Part shown: positions 18,625 to 27,066 of the stretch, piece after piece
How positions within the stretch are numbered: position 1 is the first letter of the stretch
Layout: every line of letters starts with the position of its first letter
Assembly: GCF_900112065.1 (NCBI RefSeq)
Contig: NZ_FOKE01000004.1
Coordinates: 434,001-498,000, forward strand
Length of the DNA stretch: 64,000 nt
Direction of reading: 5' to 3'
Source: Cohnella sp. OV330
GTDB taxonomy: Bacteria; Bacillota; Bacilli; Paenibacillales; Paenibacillaceae
The notes under the pieces: model-generated
Told to the model about the DNA's origin: nothing
Seen by the model: the letters and a program-made list of their open reading frames with translations, nothing else
Databases searched by the model: none
Translations under genes and position numbers: made by a program

Positions 18625-19323
18625 TTGAACTCGGTATGGCATTTTCCGAACGGGCATTCGGGTTTCGATTGCCAAGTCTGCGCAGGTCGAATTCGCGAGC
18701 TCGAATCTTGGGCCGGGTCGGCAGCGGAGCAATTGAAAGATTTCCAAAAGCAAATCGATAACCTGCGCCAGCAGCAAGCCGAAGCGCAATCGCGTATCGC
18801 CGAGATGCAGACCCGAATCGAGGACCTGCAGCGCCAGCCCCCGGTTCACGTCGAGTATCACTTCGACCAGCTGAAGGTGAGCAGGCTGGACGGCACGCTC
18901 AACATCGGCATTAGCCCGAACGCCAAAGGCGACGTCGACTCCTTCGAAGTTCCGGCAGCGGGCACCTGGCAGACGCCCGCCGTCGGATCCGAAGGACCCG
19001 AACCTCTTATTCCGCGACTAATCAAACAAAGCCGCGATATGTTCGACCAAGAGGCCGCAGCCGACCTGGCCGCGACCGCTGCGAAGAACGGCATTTCTTT
19101 CGAAGCCTCCGAGATCCGGCGGGTATCGGACGACGTAAAAGCGCAATTGGGACCCCGAATCCAGTATTACGCGCGCACGACGCCGCTGCCTAAGGAGAAC
19201 GGGGAAAAAGCGTTGGCGGATTGGGAACGGGAAGTAATCGAAAAAGTCAGGAAAGACGTGCGTGCCGCTTTTGAAAATTATGCGGCCAAGCGCGTGTCGC
19301 AAGCGCCGCCTGAAAGGCAGTGA
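18625..19323 (+). CDS. gerPC: Spore germination protein GerPC
   Basis: A 232-residue protein. Residues ~25-75 form a coiled coil (QLKDFQKQIDNLRQQQAEAQ), followed by the GerPC region HVEYHFDQLKVSRLDGTLNI and ISPNAKGDVDSFEVP, and a helical C-terminus. The start is TTG 18625 with GGAGG about 10 bases upstream. Two cysteines in DCQVCAG near the N-terminus are notable. It is third in the operon, as in Bacillus subtilis. Confidence 0.92.
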   Translation: MNSVWHFPNGHSGFDCQVCAGRIRELESWAGSAAEQLKDFQKQIDNLRQQQAEAQSRIAEMQTRIEDLQRQPPVHVEYHFDQLKVSRLDGTLNIGISPNAKGDVDSFEVPAAGTWQTPAVGSEGPEPLIPRLIKQSRDMFDQEAAADLAATAAKNGISFEASEIRRVSDDVKAQLGPRIQYYARTTPLPKENGEKALADWEREVIEKVRKDVRAAFENYAAKRVSQAPPERQ

Positions 19324-19328
19324 ATCCA

Positions 19329-19529
19329 ATGAAGCTTGGACAAATGATCGTAAACAACGAGCCGGTTCGGATCGGATCGATCCGCGTACTCGGCATTTCC
19401 AGTTCTTCCTCGATGCTCGTGGGGGACACGCAGAGCATGACGCTGTATTCGTATTTCGACACGCCGCCGGAATCCGTCATCATCGGACCGCTGGCGCCGC
19501 TGCCGGACCTTCCCGAAGAGAACCTATAA
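19329..19529 (+). CDS. gerPD: Spore germination protein GerPD
   Basis: A 66-residue protein beginning MKLGQMIVNNEP, with IRVLGISSSSSMLVGD and SVIIGPLAPLP, typical of GerPD. It starts six bases after the gerPC stop and has a weak ribosome site, so coupled translation is likely. gerPE follows one base after its stop. Confidence 0.88.
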   Translation: MKLGQMIVNNEPVRIGSIRVLGISSSSSMLVGDTQSMTLYSYFDTPPESVIIGPLAPLPDLPEENL

Positions 19530-19530
19530 T

Positions 19531-19938
19531 ATGAGTTTGTCGCGAAGGGTCTCGGCCGTCGGCCTCGTCTATATCAATTCTGCATCCGATTCGTCCGTCG
19601 TCCATTTTGGGGACAACCGCGACGGCGCGAGATTGAAGGCGCGCGTGCTTGCGGTACAGCGCAGCGTCGCGACGTTCAAGGACAATGAATTTCCTTTCGC
19701 CTCCTATTCGCTTTTTACGCGTCCCTTGCCCGTCCCTCCGCCCGACGAGGGACCGGCTGCCTTCTTCGAGTCATCTTGCGCGCCGATCGAGATCGGCACC
19801 GTTCAAATTACCGCCATCTCGGCCGCTTCGCACGTCAGGTTCGGCAACGGCGGACCGGAAACCGCCGAGACGCGAATCGTCAATATCCGCAATCGCATAC
19901 CCGGCGTCCAACCGCGCGTCGAAGTCGATTTTAAATGA
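19531..19938 (+). CDS. gerPE: Spore germination protein GerPE
   Basis: A 135-residue protein with SAVGLVYINSASDSSVVHFG and, in its second half, IEIGTVQITAISAASHVRFG, the GerPE pattern of two related beta segments. It closes the operon: no gerPF follows. No terminator is seen before the next small gene. Confidence 0.9.
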   Translation: MSLSRRVSAVGLVYINSASDSSVVHFGDNRDGARLKARVLAVQRSVATFKDNEFPFASYSLFTRPLPVPPPDEGPAAFFESSCAPIEIGTVQITAISAASHVRFGNGGPETAETRIVNIRNRIPGVQPRVEVDFK

Positions 19939-19999
19939 TCCTCCCGGCATAAACGGGCGAACGCACAAGCCGCCCGCCGACCTCCGCATATGATGACTG

Positions 20000-20016
20000 T
20001 GTGATCGCTCATCACA
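20000..20016. repeat. 17-bp inverted repeat before the YjcZ-type gene
   Basis: TGTGAT and ATCACA flank five bases, 26 bases before the ATG. The form resembles a dimer-binding operator; no factor can be named. Confidence 0.35.
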
Positions 20017-20041
20017 TAAACCTAATCGGGAGGTTGTTACT

Positions 20042-20161
20042 ATGGGATACGGAGTAGCAGGCGCAGGTTGCGGATACGGCGGCGGCGCCATGGCGGGTGC
20101 AGCGTTCGCGCTGGTTCTGTACGTACTGCTCGTCATCATCCTTAAAGCCGGCATTTTCTAA
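20042..20161 (+). CDS. YjcZ family sporulation peptide
   Basis: A 39-residue protein: a glycine-rich head with GYGVAGAGCGYGGG, then a single hydrophobic helix ALVLYVLLVIILKAGIF. This is the YjcZ/YhfH-like small spore-coat peptide pattern common in spore formers. GGGAGG lies 8 bases before the ATG, and a terminator follows. It could be co-transcribed with gerP, as no terminator separates them. Confidence 0.85.
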   Translation: MGYGVAGAGCGYGGGAMAGAAFALVLYVLLVIILKAGIF

Positions 20162-20199
20162 TCGATTTGCGGCGAAGCCGCGCCCGTTTCGATAGCGTA

Positions 20200-20240
20200 A
20201 AAAGCCTCCGGTCCGCATTCGCTGCGGCCGGAGGCTTTTG
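20200..20240. terminator. Bidirectional terminator between YjcZ-type and PucR-type genes
   Basis: AAAGCCTCCGG pairs with CCGGAGGCTTTT around a short GC-rich loop. Both strands show an A run before and a T run after, fitting two convergent genes. Confidence 0.9.
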
Positions 20241-20290
20241 AACGTTTAGCGGCGCTTTGAAGCGCTACGAGGGCTGCGGCGCCCCGGCGT

Positions 20291-21676
20291 TCAATAGCTG
20301 CCAGGCGATATCTGGCCGAGCTTCAGCGACAGCTGCAGTTGGAGCCTGTCTTCAGGATCGTCGAGCGATACGCCGAGGATGCTCTGGATTTTGTCCAGCC
20401 TGTAGACGATCGTATTGTAATGCGCATACAGCTTTTCGGAGGTCAGCTTGATGTTGCCGTTGCATCGGAAAAACATTTCCAGCGTTTCCGCGAGCCGGCC
20501 GCCGCCTTTACGGTCCGCCTGCTGCAGCGGGGCCATATAGCGGCGCAGAAACTGTTCGCGTTCTTCGCCTCCGGGAATCAAGTACAGCAGCGCGTACACG
20601 CCGAGGTTGTCGTATGAAACGACGTCGCCCGCCAATCCGCATACTTCCGCGACCTGCTGCGCCCTTCTCGCCTGCGACAGACTAGCCGGCAGCAGCTCCG
20701 GTTTCGCGACCGGACGGCCGGCGAACAGCCTGACGGCCGGCATGGAGAGCTCCGCGCGAAGCTCGTCGAGCAGCTCCCGAAGCGGCGCTTCCCTTTCCGC
20801 GTCGGACAAGTCATGTCCGTCGCCGTCGTCTCCGGACAGAATAAGCACCAGATCGCTGCCGTAGACGGCCGAGAGCAGCTCCCTCCCGGGCAGCCGCCTG
20901 CCAGACCTAAGCCGGCGGGATAGCTCCGCAAGCGTTCCGTCCGGCGCATCGCCGCCGGCTTTCTCCAAGCCGACTACGGCCACGCAAAGCCGGCCGGGGC
21001 GCTTGATCTCGCAGCCGCACACCTCTGCCCGCATCGTCCAGTCCCGCTCGGAGACGATCTTTCCCGAGAGCCAGTCCTGGAGGAACAGCTCGAGATATTT
21101 TCCTTCGACCTCGCGCACGGCATCGATATTAGCCATCTCCAAGTCTACGAACGCAGACAGACGCGCGAGCGTCAGCATATCCAGGGCGGTGGCCGGTCGG
21201 TTGTGCTCGAACAGCGCGATCGCAGTCGCGAGGTCTGCGTTCTTCGCGATGCAATGCACGTAGGCCCTTCGCCCGTTACCCGTGCCGATGAAACCGGAAG
21301 CGGCCGCCGGTTCTCCCCCGCGCCTGACTTGCGCCGCGACAGCCGCGAGGGACGGCGACGCGTCAGGCAAGCGAAGGCCGCTTGAATGCCACTCCCCCTC
21401 CCTGCTTCCGAAGACCGCGATCGGATTGCCCAGCGCTTCTTCCATTGCGTCCAACGCCTGCTCCAAGCTGCCGCCGTCCAGGAGCAGGCGGGACACCCGG
21501 CCGATCGCCGATTGAAGCTCGACCAATTGACCATAATCTTCAGCCAGCGATCGTTCCGGCGCCAAGCGCGCTTCGACCGCCATTTCCATAAGCTCTTCCT
21601 TCGGTTCCATGATCGGAAAGCTGACGCGGTTCGGCCTGCTATCGGGATGGGCGTCTTTACGGGACATTGCAGTCAT
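20291..21676 (-). CDS. PucR/CdaR-type transcriptional regulator
   Basis: A 461-residue regulator. The C-terminal ~60 residues hold the PucR helix-turn-helix: FRCNGNIKLTSEKLYAHYNT followed by IVYRLDKIQSILG. The middle (~170-300) looks like a GGDEF-like or CdaR linker, and the N-terminus (~35-165) like a GAF-type sensor. The start ATG 21676 follows GAGGAGGGGAGC; longer frames lack a site. PucR proteins control purine, sugar-acid or amino-acid use. The neighbours give no hint of its targets. A perfect palindrome lies 56 bases upstream and could be an autoregulatory operator. Confidence 0.85.
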   Translation of the reverse strand: MTAMSRKDAHPDSRPNRVSFPIMEPKEELMEMAVEARLAPERSLAEDYGQLVELQSAIGRVSRLLLDGGSLEQALDAMEEALGNPIAVFGSREGEWHSSGLRLPDASPSLAAVAAQVRRGGEPAAASGFIGTGNGRRAYVHCIAKNADLATAIALFEHNRPATALDMLTLARLSAFVDLEMANIDAVREVEGKYLELFLQDWLSGKIVSERDWTMRAEVCGCEIKRPGRLCVAVVGLEKAGGDAPDGTLAELSRRLRSGRRLPGRELLSAVYGSDLVLILSGDDGDGHDLSDAEREAPLRELLDELRAELSMPAVRLFAGRPVAKPELLPASLSQARRAQQVAEVCGLAGDVVSYDNLGVYALLYLIPGGEEREQFLRRYMAPLQQADRKGGGRLAETLEMFFRCNGNIKLTSEKLYAHYNTIVYRLDKIQSILGVSLDDPEDRLQLQLSLKLGQISPGSY

Positions 21677-21731
21677 ATTGCTCCCCTCCTCGCCATGCGC
21701 GGTTGTTTTTCTCAAATACAGCTCTTATATT

Positions 21732-21750
21732 ATGTTATATTTTATAACAT
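21732..21750. promoter_or_regulatory. 19-bp palindrome upstream of the PucR-type regulator
   Basis: ATGTTATA and TATAACAT are a perfect 8-bp inverted repeat around TTT, in a very AT-rich stretch. The gap 21677-21954 otherwise holds only the terminator of the zinc-ribbon gene. Confidence 0.45.
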
Positions 21751-21880
21751 TCATTATCAAATGTCTTCTTATATTTCGTCTTTCATCATTATAATTTTAT
21801 ATCAAACCTATTTTCGCGTTACTTTTAATGACACATTGCATCTTCGACCCGTAGATTACCGTACGATCCAAAACACGCAC

Positions 21881-21923
21881 AAAAAAAGCTGTCTAAGCGA
21901 CATGGATGCCGCTTCGACAGCCT
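21881..21923 (-). terminator. Terminator after the zinc-ribbon gene
   Basis: On the minus strand GGCTGTCGAAGCG pairs with CGCTTAGACAGC, followed by seven T. One internal mismatch is present. Confidence 0.82.
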
Positions 21924-21954
21924 TACAACTCCCCTATGCGTTGTCAGTCTGGAT

Positions 21955-22602
21955 TCAAGGATACATCGGATTGCCGCAATCCTGGCAGAATCTCGCTTCT
22001 TCAGGCATTTCCGACCCGCAGGCCGTGCACACTTGTACGGTCGGCTTAGGAGGCGGAGGAGGCTCGGCCGCCGCCGGCTCCTCCGCTGGAACGGTACGGC
22101 TAGCAGCCCAAGCTTCGTCCGCGGACTCGTCCTCAGGATAAATATCGATCGCCCGCGACGCGCGATCGGATGCCGCGTCTTCGGGCAGCACGGACAGCTC
22201 GTCTTCGGCCGGAATCTCGGCCGCCGGAGCCGGCGCCGGCTCCGGGAACGGCTTGCCGCAAGCCGGGCAGAAGCGGGTCTGGAACGGAACGCGCTGGCCG
22301 CACTCGCATTCCTTTTCGTTGCGCAGCTCGCGAATCCGGTCCTCCAATGCGTCGATCTCGCGGTCCTTGTCCGCGATGACCTGGCAAGCCGGGATGACTT
22401 CGCTCTCCGCCTTGGACAAGTCGCCGGCAACGTAAGCCTTGAAGACGGCTTCTCCGATTTCGTTATATTGACGTTCGATCTCCTTGCGCTTGCCCGCGAT
22501 TTGCGAGTGGAGCTTGGTGATCTCAACGGTCTGTTGGGCCTTCTCCGTGGCGGTGCTGACCCCTTTGCTGACTGTCTCCGTTAACTTTTTGAAGAAACTC
22601 AT
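21955..22602 (-). CDS. Double zinc-ribbon protein with helical N-terminus
   Basis: A 215-residue soluble protein. Residues 1-95 are helical and coiled-coil-like (TKLHSQIAGKRKEIERQYNE). A first zinc ribbon spans ~97-118 (CECGQ...CPACGKP), then a long Pro/Ala/Glu linker, and a second ribbon closes the protein (CTACGSEM...CQDCGNPM). The start follows AGGAGGCGG. Such proteins are common in Paenibacillaceae; the role is unknown. It is followed by its own terminator. Confidence 0.75.
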   Translation of the reverse strand: MSFFKKLTETVSKGVSTATEKAQQTVEITKLHSQIAGKRKEIERQYNEIGEAVFKAYVAGDLSKAESEVIPACQVIADKDREIDALEDRIRELRNEKECECGQRVPFQTRFCPACGKPFPEPAPAPAAEIPAEDELSVLPEDAASDRASRAIDIYPEDESADEAWAASRTVPAEEPAAAEPPPPPKPTVQVCTACGSEMPEEARFCQDCGNPMYP

Positions 22603-22641
22603 GAATTCCGCCTCCTAGACTCGAGCAACTATAACTATGTA

Positions 22642-23394
22642 CTATGATAACCCGCCGGCACCGTCCCGGGCAACGCCGCCGCTCTGACCCGGCCCGCGTT
22701 GGATGCCGAGGCCGTATAGCGACAAATAAACGATCAGGATGAGCATGCCGAACAAAATCGTCAAAATCGCGCCGTTCGAGTTGATGCCGCCGATGACGCT
22801 GTTCGCCAGCCTGAACGGACTGAATACGACGTCCCAGCTGTTCAGCCGTATGACTCTCCCCAAATAGACGCCGAACCCGCCGAGGAACGAGACGGCCACG
22901 ATAAACAGCCAGCCCGCCGCATCACCCAAATACCGGGAGACGAGACGATGGAATTGGCGCATCGACAAATAGCCGAGCAGCAAGCCGCACCAGGCGAACA
23001 GGAAAAAGACGATCAGATCGTACCAAAGGAGCAGCGATTCGGTGGACTGCAGCCAGCTATAGGTGGGATTCATGATCAAATGGATCAAGTCTGTCGTCAA
23101 ATACGGCGCGTTCGGATAAAGCAGCAGCCAGCCGAGCCCGAGGATCGGCAGCATCGCTCCGCGCGCAGCCGGCATCCCCGCTAGCAATCGGTCCGCCCCC
23201 GCGGCCGCCATCGAGACGACGAGCGGGAGCCAGGCCAAGAACAAATTCCATAGCAGGAACCGGTAGCGGGCATCGCCGACCTGCGCTTCCCTGACGACGA
23301 GCATGGACAGGCACAGCAGCGACGTGAAGCAAAGAATTAAAAAAGCCGGCGTGATAAGCGGCTCGGCTGCAGCGCGCACTTGATTGCGGCTCAT
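22642..23394 (-). CDS. DUF1361 family membrane protein
   Basis: A 250-residue protein with about seven hydrophobic helices and the DUF1361 motif LLYPNAPYLTTDLIHL in the middle. A conserved-looking segment, GVYLGRVIRLNSWDV, precedes the last helices. The start ATG 23394 follows AAAGGAGGG. The zinc-ribbon gene lies 39 bases upstream on the same strand. No function is known for the family. Confidence 0.82.
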   Translation of the reverse strand: MSRNQVRAAAEPLITPAFLILCFTSLLCLSMLVVREAQVGDARYRFLLWNLFLAWLPLVVSMAAAGADRLLAGMPAARGAMLPILGLGWLLLYPNAPYLTTDLIHLIMNPTYSWLQSTESLLLWYDLIVFFLFAWCGLLLGYLSMRQFHRLVSRYLGDAAGWLFIVAVSFLGGFGVYLGRVIRLNSWDVVFSPFRLANSVIGGINSNGAILTILFGMLILIVYLSLYGLGIQRGPGQSGGVARDGAGGLS

Positions 23395-23470
23395 CGTTGC
23401 GGTCCCTCCTTTCAATGCTTATTACTGTCCTATTTACACCGATTGGCGGGGAAAAGTTGCGTTTAAGCCC

Positions 23471-23514
23471 CAAAAATTAAAGAAACCATCCCGCCGGCTT
23501 CCGTCGGGGGATGG
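23471..23514 (-). terminator. Terminator of the glycogen operon
   Basis: On the minus strand CCATCCC and GGGATGG close a stem with inner CG pairs, followed by a T-rich tail (TTTCTTTAATTTTTG). It lies after the last gene of the operon, the GH15 enzyme. Confidence 0.82.
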
Positions 23515-23549
23515 CAGTCGACCTTCGCCATAGATTCGCTAAATGTGCC

Positions 23550-25541
23550 TTATACGGCGCTGCCCTTGCGCGCGGCTGCGGCGAGCTCCTCGTGTTTGCG
23601 AACGTAGAGGCATACGGTCTTGATATAGGTCGCGTGCGACCAGGTGAGCGGCGCCACGGAGAGAGGCGTGCCCTGGGTCGGATGAATCTGCTCCGGCATG
23701 TTGCCCCCCTCGAGCGTCGAATGAACGATCTTCTCGAGCGTGATGCGCGGCGCTTCGAGATCCGCCAGGCTGGTCGCGGTCTCGATCTGAAAGTACGCGA
23801 CCCATAGCGTGCAGATGATCCACGGGTTGCCGGGCACGCGCTCCAGGTCGTCGGACTGTTGAAAATAATAGTCGTTCGTGTACCTGGCGATACCGCCGAC
23901 GTCCGTCTTGATCGACAACCCCTGCTGAATCGCATGCATCGTGCGGACGACGCGGTCGTCGCTCGCCGGGAGCACGCCGAATTCGAACAGGCCGAACACG
24001 CTGCTCTCGATCGTCATGTCCTTCTCCCACTTGCCGTCCCGCAGCGCGAGACCGCGAGCGAAGCGGCCGGCTTCTTCGTCCCACAGATGCGTCAGCATGC
24101 CGAGCTTGATCCGCTCGGCCACGTTGCGATAGCGGTCGCTGCGCTCGTAATCGCCGAACAGGTCCGCGAAGTACGCGGCTCCCATCAGGCCGCCGTAGAC
24201 GGACGCAGAGGTGTACGTCCAGATTCCGTAGCGCTCCTCCCACAGATCGTAGCTCGGGAGCGGCAAACCGAGCGAAGGCTCGATATAGTCGCACAGGAAG
24301 GACGCAGCCTTGCGCACGAGGCTCGGATACAGCGACTGGGGCAGCTCGATCTCGCCGTGACGCTCGTAATCCTTCCAGAGCGCGAACAGCACGAGCGCCG
24401 TCTCGTCCTCCTGGATCGGCAGCCGGGGCAGGCCGTGCACGACGTACGGATGCCAGCTGGAGCCGACCGTGCCGTCCGGATTGTACTTGTGGTACAAATA
24501 GCCTTCGGGCGCGAGCGCATCGTTGCAGAAGTGGAAAAACGGCGCGATCGTGCCGTGATAGCCGGCCAGCGACATCGCGTCCGCGATGAGCGCGCCGTCG
24601 CGCGGCCACATGTAGCTGTAGTGGTCGCGGTTGTATTGCAGGATGTCGGTATCGTTGGCGGCCAGAATGGCGCCGCGCTCGTCGATCTGCGTACGCACGA
24701 TGAGCAGGCTGTGCTTGAACAGGCGCACGACCTCCGGCGGGAGATCGCCGAATTGATACTGCGTGCCAACCTTCGTCAGCCAGTGGTTCCAGTAAATGAC
24801 GATACGGCTCAGCAGCTTTTCGGGATGGCTCTCGAGCACGTATTGGTCGAGCCGCTTGACCTCTTCCAGGTCGCTGCCGACGGACATCCAGTAATACAGC
24901 GAGCTCTCGCCGTTCGCCTGCAGCTCCAGCCTGAAGCTGATCGTGCTGTCCACGGAGCCTTGGGCGATCGCGTTGCCCATCAGCTCGCCGTCCTCGGCGT
25001 CGCGCCAAGTCCCTTCGGCCGAATGGAACCGCTTGATGCCGGTCGTGAACTGGTAGATGCCGCCGGTCTGGGAACGGCCGTTGAACATGAAATAGGAGGA
25101 ACGCTTGTAATGGAAAACGGTACGGTTCATGGGGTAGTAGGCCGCCGTGTCTCCGACCTCGTTGCCGTCGATCATCAGGTCCTGGTGGAAGAACACGCGC
25201 ACGTCCTTCGGTTCCCCGGTCAGATTGCGAACGACGACGCGCTTCATATAGATGCTCTCCCGCTGGTGGATCCCGTCGTTGACGTACAGCTCGATGCCGA
25301 GTCCGTCATGTCTGGCGACCACGTTCGTGACGAGCGAATTTTCGATGTAGCCGAGCTCGATCCGCCAAGACGGATCGTCGAGCCAGACGAAGGAGCCGTT
25401 GCACCAGATGCCGAACCGGCACTGCTGCCCGCCGATATGGTTGAGCTGGCCTACGAACGGGAAATAAAGATCGCGGATGAAGCAATGATCGTCGAGATTG
25501 ATGAGCATCTTGCCGTTGCCGATCACGAGATGTCGGGCCAT
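23550..25541 (-). CDS. Glycoside hydrolase family 15 protein (glucoamylase-like)
   Basis: A 663-residue protein. The N-terminal ~270 residues are a beta-sandwich (GNGKMLINLDDHCFIRDLYF), and the rest an alpha/alpha barrel. Catalytic-region motifs are YSYMWPRDGALIAD and, near the C-terminus, WVAYFQIETATS and THLWDEEAGRFARG. GH15 enzymes release glucose or trehalose-type products from alpha-glucans. There is no signal peptide, so it acts in the cytoplasm, probably on glycogen. It ends the glgBCDA operon, 48 bases after glgA, where Bacillus subtilis has glycogen phosphorylase. Confidence 0.9.
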   Translation of the reverse strand: MARHLVIGNGKMLINLDDHCFIRDLYFPFVGQLNHIGGQQCRFGIWCNGSFVWLDDPSWRIELGYIENSLVTNVVARHDGLGIELYVNDGIHQRESIYMKRVVVRNLTGEPKDVRVFFHQDLMIDGNEVGDTAAYYPMNRTVFHYKRSSYFMFNGRSQTGGIYQFTTGIKRFHSAEGTWRDAEDGELMGNAIAQGSVDSTISFRLELQANGESSLYYWMSVGSDLEEVKRLDQYVLESHPEKLLSRIVIYWNHWLTKVGTQYQFGDLPPEVVRLFKHSLLIVRTQIDERGAILAANDTDILQYNRDHYSYMWPRDGALIADAMSLAGYHGTIAPFFHFCNDALAPEGYLYHKYNPDGTVGSSWHPYVVHGLPRLPIQEDETALVLFALWKDYERHGEIELPQSLYPSLVRKAASFLCDYIEPSLGLPLPSYDLWEERYGIWTYTSASVYGGLMGAAYFADLFGDYERSDRYRNVAERIKLGMLTHLWDEEAGRFARGLALRDGKWEKDMTIESSVFGLFEFGVLPASDDRVVRTMHAIQQGLSIKTDVGGIARYTNDYYFQQSDDLERVPGNPWIICTLWVAYFQIETATSLADLEAPRITLEKIVHSTLEGGNMPEQIHPTQGTPLSVAPLTWSHATYIKTVCLYVRKHEELAAAARKGSAV

Positions 25542-25589
25542 GCCAGCATTCCCCTCTCCTATTGGACCGCCCTTGCCGCGGACCGTCCT

Positions 25590-27020
25590 CTATTTAACGA
25601 GCTCTCTATATAGTAGTTCGTACTGCTTGGCCGAGCTACCCCAACCATAGTCCCGCTTCGCGCCGTTGTTCACGAGGCGTTTCCAGGCTTCGGGCTCTTC
25701 CCGGTAAAAACGGAGCGCGCGGCGCACCGTAAAGATCAGGTCGTGCGCGCTCGCCGGGCCGAAGGTGAAGCCGGTGCCGGTGCCGGCGAACTCGTTGAAC
25801 GGCTCGACCGTGTCCTTAAGCCCGCCCGTCTCCCGCACGATCGGCACCGTCCTGTAGCGCAGCGAGATGAGCTGGCTGAGGCCGCAGGGCTCGAAGCGCG
25901 AGGGCATCAGGAACATGTCGGACGAAGCGTAGATCCGCCTCGCGAGTCCCTCGTTGAAGCCGAACCAGACCGCGAGCTGTCCCGGGTAACGGCGAATCGC
26001 TTCGCCGAGCAGATGCTCGAAGTGCGGATCGCCCGAACCGAGCACGGCGAGCTGGGCGCCTTCGTCCATCAAGGCGGAGAGGCTGTCCAATATCAAGTCG
26101 AAGCCCTTTTGCCCGACCATTCGCGAGACGACGCCGATCAACGGGGCATCCGCGTCCTCGGCCAGCCCTAGCTCGCGCTGCAGCGCCGGCTTGTTCTGCC
26201 TCTTTTTCGCAAGCGAATCCCGGTACCGTACATGCAAGGCCGCATCGTTCATGGAATCGTACGACTGCGTGTCGATGCCGTTAAGAATGCCGACCAGATC
26301 GCCAGCCCGCTCGCGCAGCACGCCGTCGAGCTTCTCCCCGTATTCGGCCGTCTGAATCTCGAGCGCATAGGAAGGACTGACGGTCGTCAGCTTGTCCGCG
26401 AAGCGCAGTCCCGCCTTCATGCAGCTCGCGGCGCCGTAAAATTCAAGGCTGTCGCCAGTAAAAGCGTCGTCGCCGACGGAGAGCAGATCCTGCAGCAGCT
26501 CGCGGGAAAACACGCCTTGATATTGCAAATTGTGAATCGTAAATACGGTCCGCACGCGCTGTACCGCCGGCTCGTAGGCGTACCTCGTTCGAAGCAGGAA
26601 CGGCACGAGACCCGTCTGCCAGTCGTGACAGTGCACGACGTCGGGCAGCGCAGGCTCCCGCAGCATCGCCTCCACGGCCGCAAAGCTGAAAAATACGAAG
26701 CGCTCCGCGTCGTCGCCGTACCCGTACGGCGATTCGCGCCTGAAGTAGAACTCGTTGTCGATCAGAAGAAAGCGCACGCCGTCGGCCATAACCTCGTATA
26801 GCCCGCAATACTCCCTGCGCCATCCCATCGTGATATAGTAATAGCCTTTGAAAGCCGCGTTTTCCAAATAAGCGTCGGATATGCTCCCATACTTGGGGAG
26901 GACGACGGTCACGTCGATGCCGCGACCGCCGAGCGCCTTGGGCAGAGCCCCGATGACGTCCGCGAGCCCCCCCGTCTTGACGAGAGGGACGCCTTCGGAC
27001 GCCACGAACCAAACGTTCAT
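25590..27020 (-). CDS. glgA: Glycogen synthase (ADP-glucose)
   Basis: A 476-residue GT5 enzyme that adds glucose from ADP-glucose to the growing alpha-1,4 chain. The ADP-glucose site KTGGLADVIGALPKAL is near the N-terminus, and the C-terminal domain has MPSRFEPCGLSQLISLRY. The start ATG follows GGAGGTG. It lies 46 bases after glgD in the operon. Confidence 0.96.
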   Translation of the reverse strand: MNVWFVASEGVPLVKTGGLADVIGALPKALGGRGIDVTVVLPKYGSISDAYLENAAFKGYYYITMGWRREYCGLYEVMADGVRFLLIDNEFYFRRESPYGYGDDAERFVFFSFAAVEAMLREPALPDVVHCHDWQTGLVPFLLRTRYAYEPAVQRVRTVFTIHNLQYQGVFSRELLQDLLSVGDDAFTGDSLEFYGAASCMKAGLRFADKLTTVSPSYALEIQTAEYGEKLDGVLRERAGDLVGILNGIDTQSYDSMNDAALHVRYRDSLAKKRQNKPALQRELGLAEDADAPLIGVVSRMVGQKGFDLILDSLSALMDEGAQLAVLGSGDPHFEHLLGEAIRRYPGQLAVWFGFNEGLARRIYASSDMFLMPSRFEPCGLSQLISLRYRTVPIVRETGGLKDTVEPFNEFAGTGTGFTFGPASAHDLIFTVRRALRFYREEPEAWKRLVNNGAKRDYGWGSSAKQYELLYRELVK

Positions 27021-27066
27021 GGAACACCTCCGATGAGTTGAACTGTTTCGTGCCGAATCGAATATC

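Noticed and set aside
23859-25613. 584-codon open frame opposite the GH15 gene
   Set aside because: Antisense shadow of a strongly recognised enzyme, with no ribosome site.
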